The notes beneath the pieces were generated by a model. That model saw only the letters and a program-made list of their open reading frames with translations. It was not told the origin of the DNA and ran no database searches. Of a stretch of 64,000 nt of DNA, positions 22,147 through 33,719 are shown piece after piece; position 1 is the first letter of the stretch; every line of letters starts with the position of its first letter. Position numbers and translations under genes: made by a program. Origin of the DNA: Cryptomeria japonica (lineage: Eukaryota; Streptophyta; Pinopsida; Cupressales; Cupressaceae); assembly GCF_030272615.1 (NCBI RefSeq), contig NC_081412.1:40356791-40420790 (forward strand). The letters run 5' to 3'.

Positions 22147-23883
22147 TTGGCGAAAATGCGAATTAAAAATACTATGCATTTGGCGAGTTTTTCGGTGGGG
22201 GGGAGCAGGCAGGTTTTCGCCTCTTGTCCGAAGAGCATCTCGGTCTTCAGTTCGCCTTGCAAGAGAATCCCTGCAAGAAACACAACGGTGTCAAATGCAA
22301 GAAGGGTTTCAGGCTTCTGCGAGGGCGACTCTGGGAGAAATAATGAAACTAGGGCAAGAAACGTCAAAACCCTGTCGCTTCCCTCCGACGGAAGATGGCA
22401 AGTGTATCATTCGAAAAAGAACCTCAAAAAGATGGGCAATAATAAAGGAACAACTTTAAATATGGATAAGCACAAACAATCAGATCCTAAGCTTTCTCCG
22501 GCTACAGGGGCTAATTTGGTGCCGCTCGGGAAAGTTTGATTTTTTGAGCCAAAACCTAATTTTAGGCAAAGGCGTATATGCATGATCCCGGATTATCTGA
22601 TGGATCCCCAATTCAATTTATATAGCAACTATGGGGTTTTTGTTAAATGGACTGGTTTCGGTGATGATATAGAAAGGATTGTCGACTGGTGGCTGGCCCT
22701 ATATCCGGGTCAGGTAAGTATTTCTATACTGGAAAATAATTTTCTTGCAATTTTATGTGATAATCATAATACAAAGGATGACATTTTGCATGGTAAGGCT
22801 AAATTATATAGAGGCTTTGGTTTTTTTCGATGTGAATGGAGGCCGAATTTTGACCTACATTCACAGAATATAAACAAATACCCTAGATGGATTAATCTGG
22901 GTTCTTTACCTATCGAATATTTGGATCTTAAAATTTTGGAATTCTTAGGGGAACAGTTCGGGTCCTTTTTGGGCTGCGAAAGGTTAGAAAGAATGGTTTT
23001 TAACAAAAACAACAAAATCTTAGTCGAATTTGACTGTAACTCCCGGGTCTTGGAACCCACCAAGCTAGTAACAAAAAGGGGGGAATGGAACATTAATCCC
23101 ACCTTCTATGATGGGGTCATAAATGAATCCGATTTCTGGTTGAAATCAAGCCCGTCACAGATTAAAAGTATTGAGCATAAGGAAAACCCTATTTCAGATC
23201 AGAATGTAAATATCACATTAAATTCTATCCATGATAATGCTGACTGTCCTCCTGTGACTAATACAGATGAAAATATTCACAATAGTCTCAGTAATATTAA
23301 TGACCTTGATAAGATAATAGATGAGGCAAATTCCATAAAAGCAGAAGCCTTAGTGGAGATGTCAAAAAGAATCTCCGATTCGGTGGATTCATTGAAATCC
23401 CCTTCTGAAACAAAAACAGTTGAAAACTTGGGGCAAGAAATTGAGGCTGATCAAGAAGTAATGTCTTCTAGAATGGCTGCAGCTCTAGAGGTATTCAATA
23501 ACAATGAAGTTGAAAATCTTTCCCCGGAAGAGGAAGATGAGAAGAGGTTTCTAATTCAGGAACTTCTGGCCTCTATGGATATGGGAGACAATAATGAGAA
23601 TAGGGAAAAAGATATCTCCCCACTACCTGTTAATGATTACACAACTGCTTAGTCCTAGCTGGGAGAGGATGACGGAGATGGAGTGACAATTCCCCATCAA
23701 TCCTTAGGAATAGCTAACATATATGACGGGAAAAACACTCCTGACTGCGCTAGAGAAGCAAAAAGTAGAGGCAGAAAATCCTTAAGCGAATTAAGGTTGC
23801 AGGACGGAAATGCAAAAGACCAAGGCAAATTAACTGCCTTCTTTGATGCTGGGAAGGGGAAGGGCCTTCCCACGGTCCAATGA
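22147..23883 (+). pseudogene. LINE ORF1 (RNA-binding protein), three stops
   Basis: One frame runs from the ATG at 22147 to the TGA at 23881-23883, about 578 codons, broken by TGA at 22537 and TAGs at 23650 and 23656. The stretch after 22582 (FVKWTGFGDDIERIVDWWLA, GFGFFRCEWRPNFD, PRWINLGSLPIEYLD) has the layout of the DUF4283-like RNA-binding domain of plant L1 ORF1. I see no CCHC knuckle. The middle is acidic and the end is basic (GRKSLSELRLQD, GKGKGLP), as often seen at the C-terminus of these proteins. The product coats LINE RNA and helps move it. Its stop overlaps the ORF2 start as ATGA, which suggests coupled translation in the intact ancestor. Confidence 0.8.
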
Positions 23884-26800
23884 AAATCTCTTCGTGGAAT
23901 GTTAGGGGCATGAATGCCCCTAACAAACAACATCTAATTAGACGCAACATCATAAAATGGAAACATGACATCGTTCTCCTTCAAGAAACTAAATTAGCCC
24001 AGGCAGAAGCTGAGGCTTTTAAAAGTAAACTAGGTCTTCTTAGCTGGGAATTTGTGGAAGCCAGGGGTGCCTCTGGTGGATTAGGTATTATTTGGAATCC
24101 ACGTAGTATATTATTCTGTCCAATAGCAGGAAACAGAAACTGGCTATTGGGAAAGGTTACCAGCAAACTCAGTAAGCTCTCATTTACCCTTATAAACATC
24201 TATGGCCCGATTCCTGATGCTGGGAAACGTAAAGTGTGGTCGGAAATCTCGTTTATGATGGAACTTGATCCCTCTTCCCCTGTTATTCTAGGAGGGGACT
24301 TCAATGCTATCCTAAATTTATCAGAGAAAAAGGGTGGTATTCGCAGGGAACCGCAATCCTTAAAAGACTTTAGAGAGTGGGTAGCCCGTAACAATCTGAT
24401 TGATATAGAAACTAATAATGGAATGTATACCTGGTACAATAGAAGATCAGGCTTTACTCAAATCGCTGAGAGATTAGATAGATTCCTTTTTAGAGGGAAT
24501 CTGAGCGATCTAGCAATTAACCTCTCAGCTTCGTTACTCCCCTCTTCAGGCTCTGATCACTATCCTGTCATCCTCAATATTGAGGGTGAGGCTACACCGC
24601 GGTGCTGCCCTTTTAAGTTTGAAAAAATGTGGATGCAAAATCCGGATTTTTATGATCTCGTAGCCAGGTGGTGGTCTGAGGTTAATTTTCAAGGTTCAAA
24701 AATGTTTTGCCTGGTAAACAAACTAAAACATCTTAAAAGCAAGTTACTGAAATGGAATTATGAAGTCTTCGGTAACATTTTTGAAACCAAAATTTCTTTA
24801 GAAAAAAAATTTGCAGACCTTAATGATAAAGTGTTTAGACTTGGAATGGATCAGGAAAGCTTCCTCAAAGAAAAGGAGCTCCTCGGGAAATATGAAGATA
24901 CGTTAACAAAAGAAGAAATTTTTTGGAAACAGAAACCTAGAGAGAATTGGCTTCAAAATGGGGATAGGAATACTAAGTTCTTCCATAACAGTACAAAAAA
25001 CAGGAGAATCACCAATAGTATTCACAAGATCATGAGCAATAATGGCATCCTTCTAGAAGATCAAAAGGACATAGCTACAGAAGCGGTGAACCATTTCAAA
25101 TCCTTATTCATTTCGGAATCTTCTCCTAAAGACGCCAATTTAGCTTTGCTTAGGAATATTCCTAAGATCGTAACTGAAAACCAAAACAAAGCACTTTGCA
25201 ACAAAATTTCAGAATCTGAAGTAAAATTAGCATTGGGGCAACTTAACCTGGATAAAGCTCCAGGCCCCGATGGCTTTCCAGCTTGCTTTTTCCAAAAATG
25301 CTGGCACATTATTGGTAAGGAGGTGGTGGATGCTTTGGAAGCTGTTAGAAACTCTGGAAGTATCTTAAGAGAGATCAACAATACTTTCATAACTTTGATT
25401 CCTAAGAAGGAGGAATCAAGAAACTTTGATGAATTCTGACCTATTTCCTTATGCAACACAATCTACAAGCTTTTTACAAAAAATTTAGCGAATAGATTGA
25501 AGGGCATTCTCCCTTGCATTATTTCAGCGGAACAGACAGGATTCGTTCCAGGCAGATCCATCTTTGATGGAATTATTGTGGCTCAAGAAGTCATGCACTC
25601 GCTACAACAAAATCATTCAGCGGCTATGATGATCAAACTAGATATTAAAAAGGCATATGATAAAGTCGATTGGAGATTTCTGTGTAAATGTTTAGAATCC
25701 TTTGGGTTTTCTAAACAATGGATCAATTTAATATTCGAATGAATCTCATCTCCCAGGGTATCATTACTCATTAATGGTTCCCCTACAGGCTTCTTCCAGA
25801 TATCTAGAGGGATTAGACAAGGGGATCCTTTATCCCCTTTCTTATTTATCATAATGGCAGAGGGCCTTGGGAGAATCATTTCAAGTGCTCGCATGAATCA
25901 GATTATTAAAGGGGTTAAAATCACTAACGGAATGGAGGCCATTACTCACCAGCAGTTTGCTGATGACACAATGCTGATGGGATGTGCGAATAGGGTAGAA
26001 GCCATGGCTTTCAAGAGGATTCTTGACATTTATGCTTTAGCATCGGGTCAGGAAGTAAACAAGAATAAATCGGAAATCTTCTTCTTTAATACATCGCAGA
26101 TCTTAGAAACAGATATATGTAATATTTTTGGGTTTGATCGAGGAAAACTACCATGTAAATATTTAGGGATACGGATGGATAAGGGAAACAATTTAATCTC
26201 ATTATGGAAAGGTATCCTTGACAAGATGGACCTCAGGTTGAATTCTTGGAAGAATAAAAGCCTCTCTTCGGCTGGGAGGATTACTTTACTTAAAGCTGTT
26301 TTGGCGGCTATTCCGATATATCAAATGTCCTGCCAGCAACTACCTAAAGGAGCTCGACTCGAATTGATAAAAAAGATGAGGAAGTTCTTTTGGAATATGG
26401 TTTCAGACAAAAAGAAATTCGCATTGATTTCATGGGACAAAATAAGCCAACCTATCAGCTTAGGGGGAGTTGGCATCAAAGATTTGGGGGTTCAAAACAT
26501 GGCTCTGGGGGCGAAATTAGTCTGGAAAATGTACTCGGATCCAAATCTTAAATGGGTAAGGATCCTCAAAGCTAAATATCTTACTAATTCCAACCCTGAT
26601 AGCATTTTGAGGACGGAAATTGTACCCAAAGGATCCAAAGTTTGGAATTTTATGATGGAATGTAGAAAGGTGATCAGGGATTATCTTACTTGGGATATTG
26701 TGGATGATTCTGAGGCTCTGTTCTGGGAAGACTCGTGGGGGGGCTATCCAGCCTTAGACAAATCTGGGATAAGCCTAGAAGGTATAGAACATTGCAAATC

Positions 26801-28094
26801 TATCAGGGGCAGGTTTGTTAAGGATTATATCAAGCTTATCTCCAATGATCCCGCTTTGGGTTGGGAGTGGAAACCCCTTGATGAGTTGGACTTGTCAAAT
26901 TCTGATAAGGAGATCCTCTGGATTAATTTGAGGAATAGGCAATTATCATTACATTCTGGGAAAGACAGGATAATATGGGCGGGTAGCTCTTCAGGCATTT
27001 ACAAAGCCAAAGAAGGATACTCACTTTTAAAACTCAGTCGAGCTGCAACTTACCCTAATATACCAATTAGCCTATGCTGGAATAACATTGGTCTCCCTAA
27101 AGTTGGCATCTTCGCATGGGCAGCTTCCCAAAAAAGAATTCTTACCTCAGACTGGTTCTCAAAATTAGGCTTCCTGGGTCCATCGAGATGTCCTCTATGC
27201 AAATCTGAGGAAGAAAACGCGGATCACCTGCTTCTCAATTGCAGTTTCAATCAGAGATGTTGGGATTGGCTTTGCTCAAGCCTTGGATGGATGACGCCGA
27301 GACCTAGAGACATCTCAGAATGGCTGCTTAGCTGGCAACCGCCTCACACAAAGGATATATATCACTCAGTATGGTTAATTTCCCCGGCAATCCTCATTTG
27401 GGAAATATGGAAGGAGAGAAACAGGCGGATCTTCAAAGAATCAAATTTGAGGGTAGAATCCCTTCTAAATAAGATCGAAGCAACAATTGTGGAAAAAATC
27501 AATAATAATCTTAGACACACACAGGTTAAGTCCATTAACTTATCCAGATGGGATGAGGTTCTTCGATCTAAATGGTTGGGTTTGATAATACCCCCGTTTA
27601 TTGGGAAAGGTGGGAATCAGGCTGAGATGGATAGGAAGCTAACAAAATGGGCACCTCCCCGAAAGGGCTGGGCTAAGCTAAATTTTGATGGTGCGTCCCG
27701 TGGGAACCCTGGTGTAGCAGGTATTGGATGTGCTATCCATCAAGACAACGGTGATCTAATAGCTAGCATAAATATGCCCATAGGTGTGGCTTCAAATAAC
27801 ATGGCTGAGTTTTTAGCATTGCGGGAGGGTCTGATTTTAGCTAAATCACTCAAGATTAAATATCTGGAAATTGAAGGTGATTCGTCATTAACTATTAATG
27901 CAGTCAGGACTAGGGATATATCTAACTGGAAATTGAAAACGGAATTAAAAAGAATTCTGGACTTGATCAAATACTTTGAGGAAACTTCGGTTAAACATAT
28001 TTATCGGGAAGGTAACTCTATAGCTGACAAGTTAGAAAATCTAGGGGCAGATGGTAATTTGTCTGTCTTTAGGAAGGTTACTCCATCGGATTAA
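23880..28094 (+). pseudogene. LINE ORF2: endonuclease, reverse transcriptase, RNase H
   Basis: One frame of 1404 codons with two TGA stops (25437-25439 and 25740-25742). The N-terminus is an AP-like endonuclease: SWNVRGMNAP, LQETKLA, INIYGP, GGDFNAI and SDHYPVI hold the usual N, E, D/N and H residues. RT follows from about residue 450: QTGFVPGRSIFDGI, KLDIKKAYDKVDW, RGIRQGDPLSPFLF and QFADDTML, the FADD catalytic box. A Cys/His motif CPLCKSEEENADHLLLNC is next, then an RNase H near the C-terminus with NFDGASRGNPG, NNMAEFLALREG and EGDSSLTI. It would nick target DNA and reverse-transcribe the LINE RNA there. The first stop replaces the Arg of the conserved FRPISL motif (CGA to TGA). Confidence 0.92.
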
Positions 28095-30756
28095 AACTCT
28101 GGCGTTGGTATTGTCAGCATCTCACTTCACTCCTCTCCAAGTCCTCTCCTTGCCCTCTTATATATATCCTTGGATTTGTGGTCTTGGTTTCCTTAGTACA
28201 GCTTTTTGGTAGTCTAAGTTTCAGATAAAAGATATAGATATATATACAGATATATATATATATGATCACATATATATATATGTTTATATTTGTAGATTAA
28301 CCCATATGGATTCGTTAAATACAAACATATACATAAATATATATTCATATATATAGATATATGTATATATTTACAATCATATTAAGAGACATATATATAT
28401 ATACTCATATATATATATATATATATGTGTATGTATGTGGGTGTAAATAGACACTCATACACTTACACACTCACATACACACAATATATATAAATACAGA
28501 TATTATATATATATGAGTATGTGTATATATGTACTAAAACTAACTCATTGATAACCTTATGCTTGTACCATTCCATCCCCACAGGAAAAGGGGTGTTTCG
28601 GGAGTGTTGCAAGGTGATCGGTTGCTGTTGGTTATTCGGGTTTTGGCTCATGCTGGTCTTTCCTCCAATGCATGTTTTGAAGGCCCTGGGCAGCGTGGGT
28701 ATAGTCTTCTATATCAGATTGATGTCTTTTATGGCACATTTGTGTCTGTCGTGATGCATGTCATCTGAGTTTAGAATGCCCTGGGCAGTGTGGGTATAGT
28801 TTTCAATGGCAGATTGGATGTCTTTTATGACAAATTTGAGTCTGTCGTGCTTTGTGTTTTCCAGCTAAGGTTTTTGGGTTTTTTGTTCATTGCTTCGATT
28901 GATAGCCCTGGGACAGTTAGAACTGGTTTCTGTAGCATTTATAGAGGTAAAGCTGTGTTCTCAATGGTGTTGCATATATACGAATATACATATAACCTAA
29001 CAAATATACATATTTATATATATTCATATATATATATATATATGTATATATGTGTGGGTGTAAACAGATAATCTTACAATTTCAATTGGGGATAGGATTA
29101 TGCTGGTCTCCCCTCCAATGCATGCTATCTGTATATAGAAAGCTCTGGGCAGCGTGGGTTTAGTCTATAATGGCAGATTATATGTCTTTTATGACAAATC
29201 TGAGTCTGCCGTGCTATGTGTATTCAAGTTAAGGTTTTCTGGTTTTATTCTTCATTCAATGCATCGATTGTTAGCCATGAGTTATAGTGGGGTCTATTAG
29301 AAATGGTTTTTTGCTGCATTTATAGTGATTTTGCAGTGGTATTGGACTTTCCTTGGTTTTAGTTTACAATGGTGATGCATATATATGAATATATATACAA
29401 TCTAACAAATATACATATATATATATATATTCATATATATATATATATGTGTGTATATGTGTGGGTGTAAGCAGATATTCATAAAATTACATACACATAG
29501 ATATACATATAAGTACAGAGACTATATATATATGAGCATGTGTATATATGTTCAAATATCCTTTTTCAAACCTTCATATATGTTTGTATCATCCTCTCAT
29601 CTCCTGACCCTGTTTGTGGGTAAAGGGGTGTCTCTGGAGTGTAGCAAGGTGATGGGTTGATGCCGGGTATTCATGTTTAGGCACATGTAGGTTCACACTC
29701 CATCACATGATATCTGTGTTTAGTATGCACTGGGCTGCACGGGTGTAGTCTTCAATATGACAGATATGATGTCTTTTTATGACAATTGTGTCTTCCAGGC
29801 TATGTGTATTCATGCTTAGGTCTGTGGCTCGGTTTTCTGATAATCTTGATTCATTGCTCCGGATGTGATTGTCTTTAGCCCTATTTTATAGAGGGGACAG
29901 ATTGCTTTAGTGTCTCTTGCAGTTATAGTGGTATAAGCTGTGAATTGGACTTTTCTCTATCAAGTGGGGTTCATTCGGATTATTAGTATCTTATGCAAAA
30001 TAATGGAATGTTTTTTAGTGGTTTTGAGGAGGGAAATTGAGATCAGCACAGTCTTAATCATTGCTTCAGATCTATAGTAGGTCCTATTGAATTAGCCTCT
30101 GTTCAGGCCCTTTGATCTTTTGTTGTTTAGACTCTATGATAATCTCGCATATTGACATTTTAATGTGCATACATAGACATATGAATTCATTTATGCTATG
30201 GAGTATCAGATGCTTGCTGAGTTAAAAGATCCTTCCCATTAGTGTAGGCAGAATTGTAGCCTGGATAATCTCTTAAATTGAAGCCTAAAAGGTTAAAATT
30301 GGTTTCAAGCTAAGGGATATCTAGGCTACAATCCTCTTACATAAAACAGGAAAGATGATTACTATTCATTGAATGATTTTTTACAAATTATCATGTTTAC
30401 TATGCTACTAACAGTTTGGCAAAGTAAGTTGCATTAAGGTTTTTGCAGATGCGGGATACAGGTCTTAAAGTTAAAGCTCGGAATATTAATGGATTCTCCA
30501 TTTTTGTGAAGATGGGTCCATCCAGAAATTGGTGCAAGCTTTTATGTACAAAAAGAAACTAAATGTCTTATTAAGACAGTCATCTCACTCAGATGAGGAA
30601 TTGTAAAATTTTTTTCAGTTGTTTGTTATCTGATCCCTTAAGGGATCTGGGCTAGACCGGAGGTTTTCTTATCTCCATTCTTTCCTATCGGTGCCCACAC
30701 TGAATGGAGATGTAAAAATTTACAAAAGAAATAAAATATGGCTTCGGCCTTTTATT
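28095..30756 (+). other. LINE 3' UTR with TA microsatellites and internal repeats
   Basis: 2.7 kb without a credible ORF. TA-rich microsatellites lie at about 28207-28530, 28975-29058 and 29375-29560. Between them, blocks recur: a ctgggcagcgtgggtatagt to gatgtcttttatg unit starts near 28685, 28780, 29145 and 29725, and a block with aaaggggtgt and gtgcaaggtgat/gtagcaaggtgat occurs near 28586 and 29619. The arrangement suggests serial segmental duplications bounded by TA tracts. Such a long 3' UTR is unusual for a plant L1. Confidence 0.8.
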
Positions 30757-30772
30757 GATCAAAAAAAAAAAA
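30740..30772 (+). other. LINE 3' end: GGC-TTCG-GCC hairpin and poly(A)
   Basis: A short stem GGC/GCC closed by a TTCG tetraloop (30740-30749), then ttttattgatc and twelve A (30761-30772). A small conserved 3' hairpin is a known RT-recognition feature in some plant L1 elements; its role here is inferred from position. Confidence 0.6.
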
Positions 30773-31060
30773 TTATTTAAATGTGAGAGGTGGGATTTTG
30801 GGGGATTTAAATAAATATTAATTTATTTAAATGTGAGAGAAGATTTAATTAAACAAATATGATTTATTTATTTAATTAATGGTATGAATTTGGTTAAGTG
30901 AATTAAATCAAATAAATTGAATAATTTATTTAATTAATAGGAGAAGAGGGTTAAGATGAATTAATTAAATATTAATTTAATTAATTATTAATTGATGGTT
31001 AAATAATCAAATAAATACTAAGTATTCATTTAATTAAGTGGACAGATTTATGTGACTACA
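30773..31060 (-). repeat. Element B 3' LTR, remaining part
   Basis: Begins with the right copy of the LINE TSD (30773-30787) and continues the B LTR to TGTGACTACA. It aligns with about 45165-45449 of the right LTR. Confidence 0.92.
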
Positions 31061-31078
31061 TTTGCCCCTCTTTGAGAC
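31061..31078 (-). other. Polypurine tract of element B
   Basis: Minus strand GTCTCAAAGAGGGGCAAA directly before the LTR start TGTAGTCACA; identical to that of D. Confidence 0.87.
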
Positions 31079-32934
31079 GGTGCAGTTTATCACGTCATTT
31101 CAAAGAAAGAAAAATAGGTGTGAAGAAATGCCCCATAAAATGTAAATTTAATGGGTGGTACGAAAAAGAATGAAAAGCGGAGGGGAGGTAGAATAGAAGA
31201 AATTAGAACTAATGATGAAAGAATGGGAGAAAATGGAGTGAATATGAAGAAACAACAAGCCAACGAGTACCCTGAGGTCATGCAAGAGATACATAGCAGA
31301 TGTAGTGTGGGGTTTGGATTGATGCTATACAATTGATCAAAATTGTTTGGACAATCTGGTGCAATCGGTTTAATTGCCCCGGTCAAGTCAAAGCGTGACA
31401 GTTGATGTCAGTTGGTCGCTTGGACATGATAAAGTCTGAGTAAGTGAATCAAAGTGACCTGATGTGACTTAGACAATTGATGTAATGGCCCGATGAAGTC
31501 AAGGTATATGAAGCAAAATACTCGTTGAGATGTAGACAATTGATGTAATTGTCTGTTGGATTGTGTTTGATTGGTTGATCAATTGATAGTATGTGCGTGT
31601 GATGGATGGTTGTGGGGAATCATGGCAGCCCCGTTGAGACTAGGTCATTATGATAAATGCCTGATGTAGTCTAGGATTACCATAATCGATTACCTGTTGA
31701 GACCCAAAGATACGTGATCAGAGTATCTGTTGATAGTCTAGGTGTGTGGGAGTTGATGTATCTGTGTAGACAGAGTAACTGGCTTGACTTATTGGATGAT
31801 TTAGGATAGGAAACACAATCCCTCCTATTTAGAGATGGATGGTGATGAACGTGGCTTGATTAGGTTGATTGGGACACGATGTAGGGTATGTGATGCTAAT
31901 TATCAAGATGGGGAGGGTGAGGGGGGGGGTTCGATGTTAGAAGAAATGGAGGACCTATGACTCATTCCTATGGAAGAAGAGGAAAATAGAGTATGCATTA
32001 TTATGACTATGTATGCATGATATGCAGCTATTATGAATGTATGGATGGTTGGAATGCAACAAAATGCAGTATATATAGATGAGATGGAATGACGATCCAT
32101 AGTGCTCTATTTTCATCATTGAGCTTTAAAATGTTGGAAGAGAATACAAGCAACTTGACATATAGATTCAAGATGACCAGAGTATTTCTTACATGGATTT
32201 TGATATAGCAAGTTAATACAAGCAACTTGATATAATGGATCAAGTTGACTTGAGTATTGCTTGCGGAACAGACAAGGATTATCCCTGTTCATGCATGACT
32301 TGGATCGTCCTCCTTGATCTTAGGTTGATCATATCCTGAGACAAGTGCATACCGTAATAAGAGATAAAACCTTTATCCAGTTTGGATGAGGTAGGAGGAA
32401 CCAAAGAAAGAGCATTGTACCTACAAACAAACAGTATATACATAAAGAATAAAGAATATGGATCCTTGGTAATGGTTCATGCTCATATGGTCGAGGTATA
32501 CACTATAGTCAGCAAGTCGTAGTGATCTATGACTGTATTTTTGCCTATGATCACATAGCTTAGTGAACTTCCCACGTAGACACCATTAGTACATGCCCCA
32601 GAACTTCATCGGAAATAATGCGCAAACGATACAAAACAATGCTGCAAGATCCTGATACAGATAAACAAATGAATTACTCATGAATCAACCAAGCATTTGA
32701 TAGATTAACATAATTTCCTTGTCAAAGAAAACGTCACTTTTGTCTTTGTTTTGGTAAGGAAGGATGCATCCTTGTTTTTAAAGACAGTTTCTGATTTGTT
32801 GGATGTGGATTGTGTGGTCGATTGATAAATGGTCATTGTGTGAGTACTGTGTTAATGTTGGTTTTGCATCTGCTTGAATGAATATGTACAAGGTGTTGCC
32901 ATGTTTTTGTGTGATTTTCGATGGGTTTTTCGAT

Positions 32935-33031
32935 GTTTTTGGATTTTGTGTAATAGTTTTTGAATGTTTTTGGATTTTGTGAGTCATTTTTGAATGTTTT
33001 TGGATTTTGTGAGACATTTTTGAATGTTTTT
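32935..33031 (-). repeat. 30-bp tandem repeats, element B 3' UTR
   Basis: Three copies of a unit tttttggattttgtgagaca plus tttttgaatg, homologous to the array at 18790-18945 of D but with different unit length and number. Confidence 0.85.
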
Positions 33032-33355
33032 GCCAATGAATCACCAGTAATGTAGAATCCACTTCCATCATCTAGATTGTAAGGGCATTGCCCCCAAGTT
33101 GGACATGATTTATGAAAAAGCGAGATGCCAGACGCATGAAGTACTTTCTTGGATTATAGATCAAATAACAAGCCATGGTTAGATAGATGGATGTGTGTAT
33201 GTATGAATGTGATCGCAACGAGCCTGAAAGATACTGGAGCCATTGCCTTTACGAGTGGCGCCTGTTTGCCAGGTTTTCGCCATCGTACTTACCCAAGGTG
33301 CCACTGGAGTGGTTGTTCACCGTTTGGATGCATGATTTTTCTTTACTTTTTTGAA

Positions 33356-33446
33356 TGTTTTTGTATTTTCTTTAGGACATTTTTCTAAATGTTTTTGGTA
33401 TTTTCTTTAGGACATTTTTCTGAATGTTTTTGGTATTTTTTGATAT
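33356..33446 (-). repeat. 36-bp tandem repeats beyond the B integrase
   Basis: About two and a half copies of a unit with tttctttaggacatttttct. D has only one and a half at 19278-19330. The array begins just after the integrase stop. Confidence 0.8.
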
Positions 33447-33473
33447 GCAGGGGAGCCTGATGCCTTGTACACC

Positions 33474-33719
33474 TTAGGTATAAAACCGTTTGAGGTGCAT
33501 GCTATTGATTGGATCTGCGAGCGGCTCTCTGTCTGATGTAGCCAACTGATATGCCCAGGACCCGAATACAGCAGTGACAACATATGGGCCGAGCCAATTT
33601 GATTCAAACTTGCCTTGATGTTCTCTGTTTGGTTGGTTGCAAGGATTCTCTCGAAGAACAAGATCACCTACCTCAAATGTACGAGATCTAACTCAGTGAT
33701 TGTAGCTTCTACTCATGCG
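33474..33719 (-). pseudogene. Element B integrase C-terminal (GPY/F) segment
   Basis: In the same frame as the integrase core, after the TAG at 33720-33722. It reads RMSRSYNH, a TGA, then a segment with TFEVGDLVL and SNWLGPYVV, the GPY/F module of Ty3/gypsy integrases, ending at a TAA at 33474-33476. In D the same module is open over 79 residues. The TGA here replaces an Arg codon of D (CGG). Whether this segment is translated depends on readthrough of the shared TAG. Confidence 0.8.

Larger units (their letters stand above)
22098..30772 (+). mobile_element. L1-type LINE, about 8.7 kb
   Basis: An apparently full-length plant L1 element: a short 5' UTR of about 50 bp, ORF1, ORF2 (endonuclease, RT, zf-RVT-like cysteine motif, RNase H), an unusually long 2.7-kb 3' UTR rich in TA microsatellites, and a 12-base poly(A). 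It is bounded by a 15-bp TSD and sits within the 3' LTR of B, so it is the youngest layer of this nest. Both ORFs carry in-frame stops, so this copy is dead. Confidence 0.93.
31079..33473 (-). other. Element B 3' untranslated region
   Basis: No protein-coding frame in element sense. It matches D's 3' UTR over most of its length and has an extra block at about 32110-32390. Two tandem arrays occur: 30-bp units tttttggattttgtgagaca with tttttgaatg at 32935-33031, and 36-bp units tttctttaggacatttttct with gaatg at 33356-33446. A run of nine G precedes ttcgatgtta at 31921-31929 (eight C or more on the element strand); D has seven G at the same place. Confidence 0.8.

Noticed and set aside
28790-29071. 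93-residue ORF in the LINE 3' UTR
   Set aside because: Its second half is a translated TA microsatellite (IYIYSYIYIY) and it overlaps the duplicated blocks.
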